NCBI GenBank assembly: GCA_030431875.1
Contig: JAUIIG010000023.1
Coordinates: forward strand, 1 to 47,742
Direction: 5' to 3'
DNA: 47,742 nucleotides
Source of the DNA: Alphaproteobacteria bacterium
GTDB taxonomy: Bacteria; Pseudomonadota; Alphaproteobacteria; Sphingomonadales; Sphingomonadaceae
How positions within the stretch are numbered: position 1 is the stretch's first letter; each line of letters opens with the position of its first letter. A model generated the notes under the pieces. The model had not been told where the DNA came from. It saw nothing but the letters and a program-made list of their open reading frames with translations, and made no database searches. This document shows positions 44,324-47,742 of this stretch, in pieces. The translations under genes were made by a program, and so were the position numbers.

Positions 44324-45532
44324 CTAGTTGGTGCGGGAAATGCTGGCCAAGAGCAGCGAGGCAATTGCCGAAAGGCCAGCCAAGATCATGAAAAGACCAG
44401 AAAATCCCAGCGCCGGGACCGTGGCGAGGGTGAGCCACGGCATGATCAGCGAGGGCACGGTATTGGTCAGGTTGAAAAGGCCAAGATCGCGCCCACGCGT
44501 CTGTGGCCGGGGCAGGACTCGCAAGGTCTGCGCAGTATGCAGCGACAGGAACATCGAGGTGACGAGGCCGAACAGCGCATATCCGGCAACAGCGAATGTC
44601 AGGCTGTCGGCGCTGGCCATCAGCAGCAGTGCAACCGCCGTCAACGCGGCGCAGGCTGCAAGCGGCAGAATCGGCCTTTCACTGCGGTCTGCCCAGCGTC
44701 CGACCCAAAGCGTCGCCGGGATCGCCAGCACCAGCACCGCTCCGAACACGGCCGCCGTATCGTCATCGCCGAAATCGGCAGCGACGGTGCGAAACCAGAT
44801 GTAGAGATAGGCAAACAGCACCGCCTCGGCGATCTGCACCAGCAACCGGGCCAGCCACATGCGCCGGACGACAACTTGCGGGCGCTTCTCGGGGATCTTG
44901 GCCTGCGGCCTGTCCACCGGCGCGGTGAGTTCCGGGAAGCTTTTCGGACGCCCGAACAGGATCACCGGCAGGACGCTGGAAGCGACCAGAGCGGCAACGA
45001 TCCACAGGCGTGCATCGGCGTCTGCCATCCCCTCGAAAGTGACGAAGGCACCGGCAAGGGCGCCCATCGCCGGGGAAAGTGACAGCAGTCCGCCGAGGAA
45101 ACCTTTCTGCCGGTCCGGCACATAGTCTCCGGCAAGCGCCGCCAGGGGTCCGAGCATCATGTTCAGCGTGACTTGCCAGGCTACCAGCAAGCCGATCAAG
45201 GTGGGCAGGCCGTGGGCCAGCGGCATTGCTACCAGGAGGGCGCAACTGCCCATCAGTCCGCCAACGATCCAGCCACGGCGGTTACCGGTCCGGTCTGACA
45301 GCCAGCCGAACAGGATGTTCGAAAGGCTGGCCGAGGCGGCACCAAAGAAGGAACAATAGGCCAGCCAGGTCACTTCCGCGCCGCCGGCCATGGCCTCGAC
45401 GCGCACCGGCAGGAGGATGGTCAGGAAGGGCACGTAAGCCATGGCTCCGCCCGCAGCCGCCAAGGCGTAAAGCAGCAGGAAGCGAAGGTACTGCCGCTCG
45501 CCGTTGCCCGCTGCGGGAGCCGGCTCGCTCAT
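44324..45532 (-). CDS. MFS transporter
   Basis: This 402-residue permease has 12 hydrophobic segments and motif A-like FGWLSDRTGNRRGWIVGG between helices 2 and 3. It resembles the sugar MFS transporters found beside GH3 genes in sphingomonads, but substrate assignment is by context only (an oligosaccharide or glucose). Its start overlaps the LacI stop by four bases (ATGA), so it is translated with the regulator. Confidence 0.9.
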   Translation of the reverse strand: MSEPAPAAGNGERQYLRFLLLYALAAAGGAMAYVPFLTILLPVRVEAMAGGAEVTWLAYCSFFGAASASLSNILFGWLSDRTGNRRGWIVGGLMGSCALLVAMPLAHGLPTLIGLLVAWQVTLNMMLGPLAALAGDYVPDRQKGFLGGLLSLSPAMGALAGAFVTFEGMADADARLWIVAALVASSVLPVILFGRPKSFPELTAPVDRPQAKIPEKRPQVVVRRMWLARLLVQIAEAVLFAYLYIWFRTVAADFGDDDTAAVFGAVLVLAIPATLWVGRWADRSERPILPLAACAALTAVALLLMASADSLTFAVAGYALFGLVTSMFLSLHTAQTLRVLPRPQTRGRDLGLFNLTNTVPSLIMPWLTLATVPALGFSGLFMILAGLSAIASLLLASISRTN

Positions 45533-46584
45533 CCCTTGCGCGGCTTGGCGACCGATTGGCGTTCCACCAGCCCGCCTTCGACCACCAGCGGCATGGGCGG
45601 CAATTCCTCGCCACGCTGCTTCTTGATGAGCAGTTCCACCGCCGTTGCCACGGTCTCGGCCACGGGCTGGTCGATTGCCGTCAGCTGCGGCTGGATGAAC
45701 CGGACGACCGGCGTGTTGTCGAAACTGATCAAGGAGAGATCGCCGGGCACCTTCAGGCCCAGGCTGTGCGCGACGTCATTGGTGGCGATGGCCATCTGGT
45801 CGTTGCCAGCGATAATCGCAGTCGGACGGTTGGGCTGGCCCAGCAGCTTGTGCGCGGCCGCTTCGCCGGAGGCGTAGGAGAAGTCCCCGCGTTCGCACAG
45901 CTCCTCCGTTTCCAGCCCGGCTTCGCGCATCGCGGAAAGCCAGCCGTCCTTGCGCCATTGGCTGAGCGCATATTCGCGGGCGCCGGCGATGAAGGCGATC
46001 CGCTCGTGCCCCTTGTCGATCAGGTAGCGCGTGGCCATGGCGGCCAACTGGTCGTCGCCCATGGTGATCGAGATGTTGTCGCCATTGGCGCGCGAGCCGA
46101 TGCGGGCAAAGGGGATCTTGCGCTCTTCAAGCAGGTCCGTGATCAGCTTGTTGTCCCCATGCGGCGGGGTCAGGATCACGCCGTCGGGTTGCAGGGCGGC
46201 AATGGCGGCATTGAGTTCGCGCTGGACGTGTTCGCTGCGGGTATCGACCAGTTCGAAGATCAGCCGGTATCCGTATTCGGCACATTTGAGCATGCCGCCC
46301 AGCAGCATCTGGTCGACCCAGTCGCGGCCTTCGCGGGCACTCCAGTCTTCGATCGTGCGCTCACGATCGTTGAGGGCCAGGATCAGGTAGCTGCGCGATC
46401 CGCTCATGCGCTGAGCAGCGATCGAGGGGACATAGCCCAGCTTGTCGATCGACGCCTGCACCCGCTGCTTCATCTCGGGGCGGACATTGGCTTCGTTGTT
46501 GATGACCCGGCTGACGGTTTGCAGCGACACGCCGGCATCAGCCGCCACGTGCTTGATCGTCACGGATTGTCGGCGACGCGCCAT
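45529..46584 (-). CDS. LacI family transcriptional regulator
   Basis: This 351-residue regulator has the N-terminal helix-turn-helix (VTIKHVAADAGVSLQTVSRVINNEANV, about residues 8-34), the hinge helix near IAAQRMSGSRS, and a periplasmic-binding-like sugar domain with IIAGNDQMAIATNDVAHSLGLKVPGDLSLISFDNTP. The ATG at 46584 is preferred, and an upstream GTG would add two residues. It lies two bases after the GH16 stop and probably controls the whole glucan locus through the operator at 44263 and others outside the window. Confidence 0.95.
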   Translation of the reverse strand: MARRRQSVTIKHVAADAGVSLQTVSRVINNEANVRPEMKQRVQASIDKLGYVPSIAAQRMSGSRSYLILALNDRERTIEDWSAREGRDWVDQMLLGGMLKCAEYGYRLIFELVDTRSEHVQRELNAAIAALQPDGVILTPPHGDNKLITDLLEERKIPFARIGSRANGDNISITMGDDQLAAMATRYLIDKGHERIAFIAGAREYALSQWRKDGWLSAMREAGLETEELCERGDFSYASGEAAAHKLLGQPNRPTAIIAGNDQMAIATNDVAHSLGLKVPGDLSLISFDNTPVVRFIQPQLTAIDQPVAETVATAVELLIKKQRGEELPPMPLVVEGGLVERQSVAKPRKG

Positions 46585-46586
46585 CT

Positions 46587-47561
46587 TCACATGCCCCCTG
46601 TGCAGCCTCGACCGGTAGCCGCGTCTGCATCGCATTGCCAGACGCGCACCCAGTCGATTTCCATGCGCTTGGGGAAATTGTCTTCCGAAACACCCATCAA
46701 GGCGCGACCTTCAGGCAAGCCGCCGCCAATCGCAAGGTTTACAATCAGGTGGAACGGCTGGTCGAAAGGCGCCTGGGGATCGCTGCTGGCGGTGGTGAAC
46801 CAGTCACCGACTTCGGCAGTGGCATATACCTCGCCGTCGAAAGTCCAGACAAAGCGGCCCTGCTCCCAGATCACACCATAGGTGTGGAATTCACCGTCCA
46901 GCACTTCGGGCATCGACACCTCGGTGCCGTGCAGGTCGTTGTCGGGCCACTGGCCACCGAAGTGCAGCGTGCCAAGTATCGTGTTTTCGCCGCCCTCTTC
47001 GCAGGTGTCACATTCGACGCCAAGGTTGACCGTTTCAAGGATGTCGATCTCGCCCGAAGCCGCCCAACTCCCATAGACGCTGTCCTCCGGCAGCATCCAG
47101 AAGGCTGGCCAGACGCCCTGCCCACCCGCCACACGCGCGCGCATTTCAAAGCGGCCGTAGGTCCAGCTGGCATTACCCTGCGTGGTCAGCTTGCCGGAGG
47201 TGAAAGGCTTGCTGGCCTGCTGCGAACGGTCACCATCGGCCGGGCCGAAGGATGCCGGGAACGCCGGACCGGTCCAGTCCTCGCGGTGCGCGGTGATGAC
47301 AAGGTGGCCGTCTTCGATCGAGACGTTCTGCTCGCGCGGCGTGTAGCACTGGCGTTCCTCGTTGCCACCGCCCCAGCAATCGTTGAGCGCGGTCCAGCGC
47401 GAGGTATCGAGGCTGTCACCATCGAATTCGTCGGCCCAGACTAGCTGCCAACCGTCTTCGTCCGCAGCCGGTGCCGGCTCGGCATCCGCGCATGCGGCAA
47501 GTGCAACCGGGGCCAGCAAGCCAACGACGACAAGGCACTTCATGCTGAACTGGCGAGGCAT
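46587..47561 (-). CDS. GH16 family beta-glucanase lipoprotein
   Basis: This 324-residue endo-acting hydrolase has a lipobox (LAAC, Cys24) and a beta-jelly-roll GH16 domain. The catalytic motif is GEIDILE with Glu171 (nucleophile), Asp173 and Glu176 (acid/base). The preceding YGRFEMRARVAGGQGVWPAFWMLPED is typical of laminarinase (beta-1,3-glucanase) members. It should cut laminarin-like glucans at the outer membrane. The ATG at 47561 follows AGGAGA at a spacing of about five to nine bases. It is downstream of the TonB receptor gene behind a terminator. Confidence 0.95.
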   Translation of the reverse strand: MPRQFSMKCLVVVGLLAPVALAACADAEPAPAADEDGWQLVWADEFDGDSLDTSRWTALNDCWGGGNEERQCYTPREQNVSIEDGHLVITAHREDWTGPAFPASFGPADGDRSQQASKPFTSGKLTTQGNASWTYGRFEMRARVAGGQGVWPAFWMLPEDSVYGSWAASGEIDILETVNLGVECDTCEEGGENTILGTLHFGGQWPDNDLHGTEVSMPEVLDGEFHTYGVIWEQGRFVWTFDGEVYATAEVGDWFTTASSDPQAPFDQPFHLIVNLAIGGGLPEGRALMGVSEDNFPKRMEIDWVRVWQCDADAATGRGCTGGM

Positions 47562-47615
47562 TGGGCATTCTCCTGCGACCGGCGGGCGGACGCTTACCAC
47601 GTCCGCCGCACCGGC

Positions 47616-47654
47616 AAAAATGGGCCCCCGTGCGGATGTCGCACAGGAGCCCAT
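47616..47654 (-). terminator. Rho-independent terminator after the TonB receptor gene
   Basis: On the minus strand ATGGGCTCCTGTGCG (47654-47640) pairs with CGCACGGGGGCCCAT (47634-47620) around ACATC, and TTTTT follows (47620-47616). It lies about 30 bases after the receptor stop codon and 55 bases before the GH16 ATG, so GH16 and later genes need read-through or their own promoter. Confidence 0.8.
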
Positions 47655-47684
47655 CTGGTCCTCTCGTCCGGAGGAGCTCCGACT

Positions 47685-47742
47685 TTAGAAGTCGAAACGG
47701 ACGAGGAAGGTGAAGCGACGGTCGTTGCGGAAGGCGGATCGG
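47685..47742 (-). CDS. TonB-dependent receptor, C-terminal end (partial)
   Basis: The last 18 codons of a minus-strand gene enter from the right edge. They end in SAFRNDRRFTFLVRFDF then stop, with alternating hydrophobic residues and a terminal Phe, as in the last beta-strand of outer-membrane barrels. With GH16, GH3 and sugar permeases beside it, a SusC-like TonB-dependent glucan receptor is the natural reading. Only the tail is visible. Confidence 0.75.
   Translation of the reverse strand, partial: RSAFRNDRRFTFLVRFDF

Overview
The window is about 47.7 kb of high-GC DNA from an alphaproteobacterium, most likely an Erythrobacteraceae-type sphingomonad (Erythrobacter/Altererythrobacter/Qipengyuania relatives). 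The evidence is the 16S rRNA 5' end at the left edge, COQ9 and cytochrome bc1 chaperone genes, an Atm1-type exporter like the well-known Novosphingobium protein, EipA (DUF1134), a split glycine decarboxylase, and a FucP-type sugar permease beside TonB-dependent glucan genes. The species call is an inference from gene content. Nearly all of the window looks chromosomal. I see no integrase, transposase, phage gene or CRISPR array.

Layout. 1-803: 5' end of an rRNA operon on the minus strand, with leader, boxA, a leader hairpin and promoter. 804-3389: glycosyltransferase plus polysaccharide flippase. 3479-8565: a two-lobed retropepsin-like protease, an Atm1-type ABC exporter, a cytochrome c'-like lipoprotein and a SulP transporter. 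8593-15916 (mostly minus): M16 protease, an orphan secreted protein, a class III cyclase, HslU/HslV and BamE. 16066-17856: bc1 chaperone, YceD/DUF177 and a small membrane protein. 17867-21228 (minus): a lipoprotein, SSB, and FeoAB with a Fur-box-like site. 21244-23179 (minus): a tightly overlapping ankyrin/COQ9/lipoprotein operon. 23256-27134: SCO1, YcgN, a YgjP-type metalloprotein, an acidic membrane protein, RibD and RibE. 27131-30658: GNAT acetyltransferase, an HTH orphan, aromatic aminotransferase, EipA and tRNA-Ser(GCT). 30664-33462 (minus): polysaccharide co-polymerase/BY-kinase and Wza-like export lipoprotein. 33684-38486: tandem glycine riboswitch, gcvT, gcvH, a palindromic repeat, gcvPA and gcvPB. 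38595-40229: a secreted caspase-like protease. 40294-47742 (minus): a beta-glucan utilisation locus.

How the genes work together. The clearest pathway units are the glycine cleavage system, switched on by glycine through a tandem riboswitch, and the glucan locus. In the glucan locus an outer-membrane TonB receptor (only its C-terminus is in the window), an endo-acting GH16 lipoprotein, a GH3 exo-glucosidase lipoprotein and two MFS sugar permeases lie with a LacI-family regulator. A near-perfect 26-bp palindromic operator sits just upstream of the GH3 gene. The polysaccharide export pair (Wza/Wzc type) and the glycosyltransferase/flippase pair are 27 kb apart but could serve the same surface polysaccharide.

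Most second-look value lies in: the caspase-like protein (two pre-peptidase domains plus an EF-hand-like loop, behind a palindromic promoter region); the inverted-repeat element inserted between gcvH and gcvPA; the LacI operator inside the glucan operon; the single-chain double retropepsin; and the BY-kinase without a tyrosine tail. I did not find a clearly unprecedented multi-gene system here.
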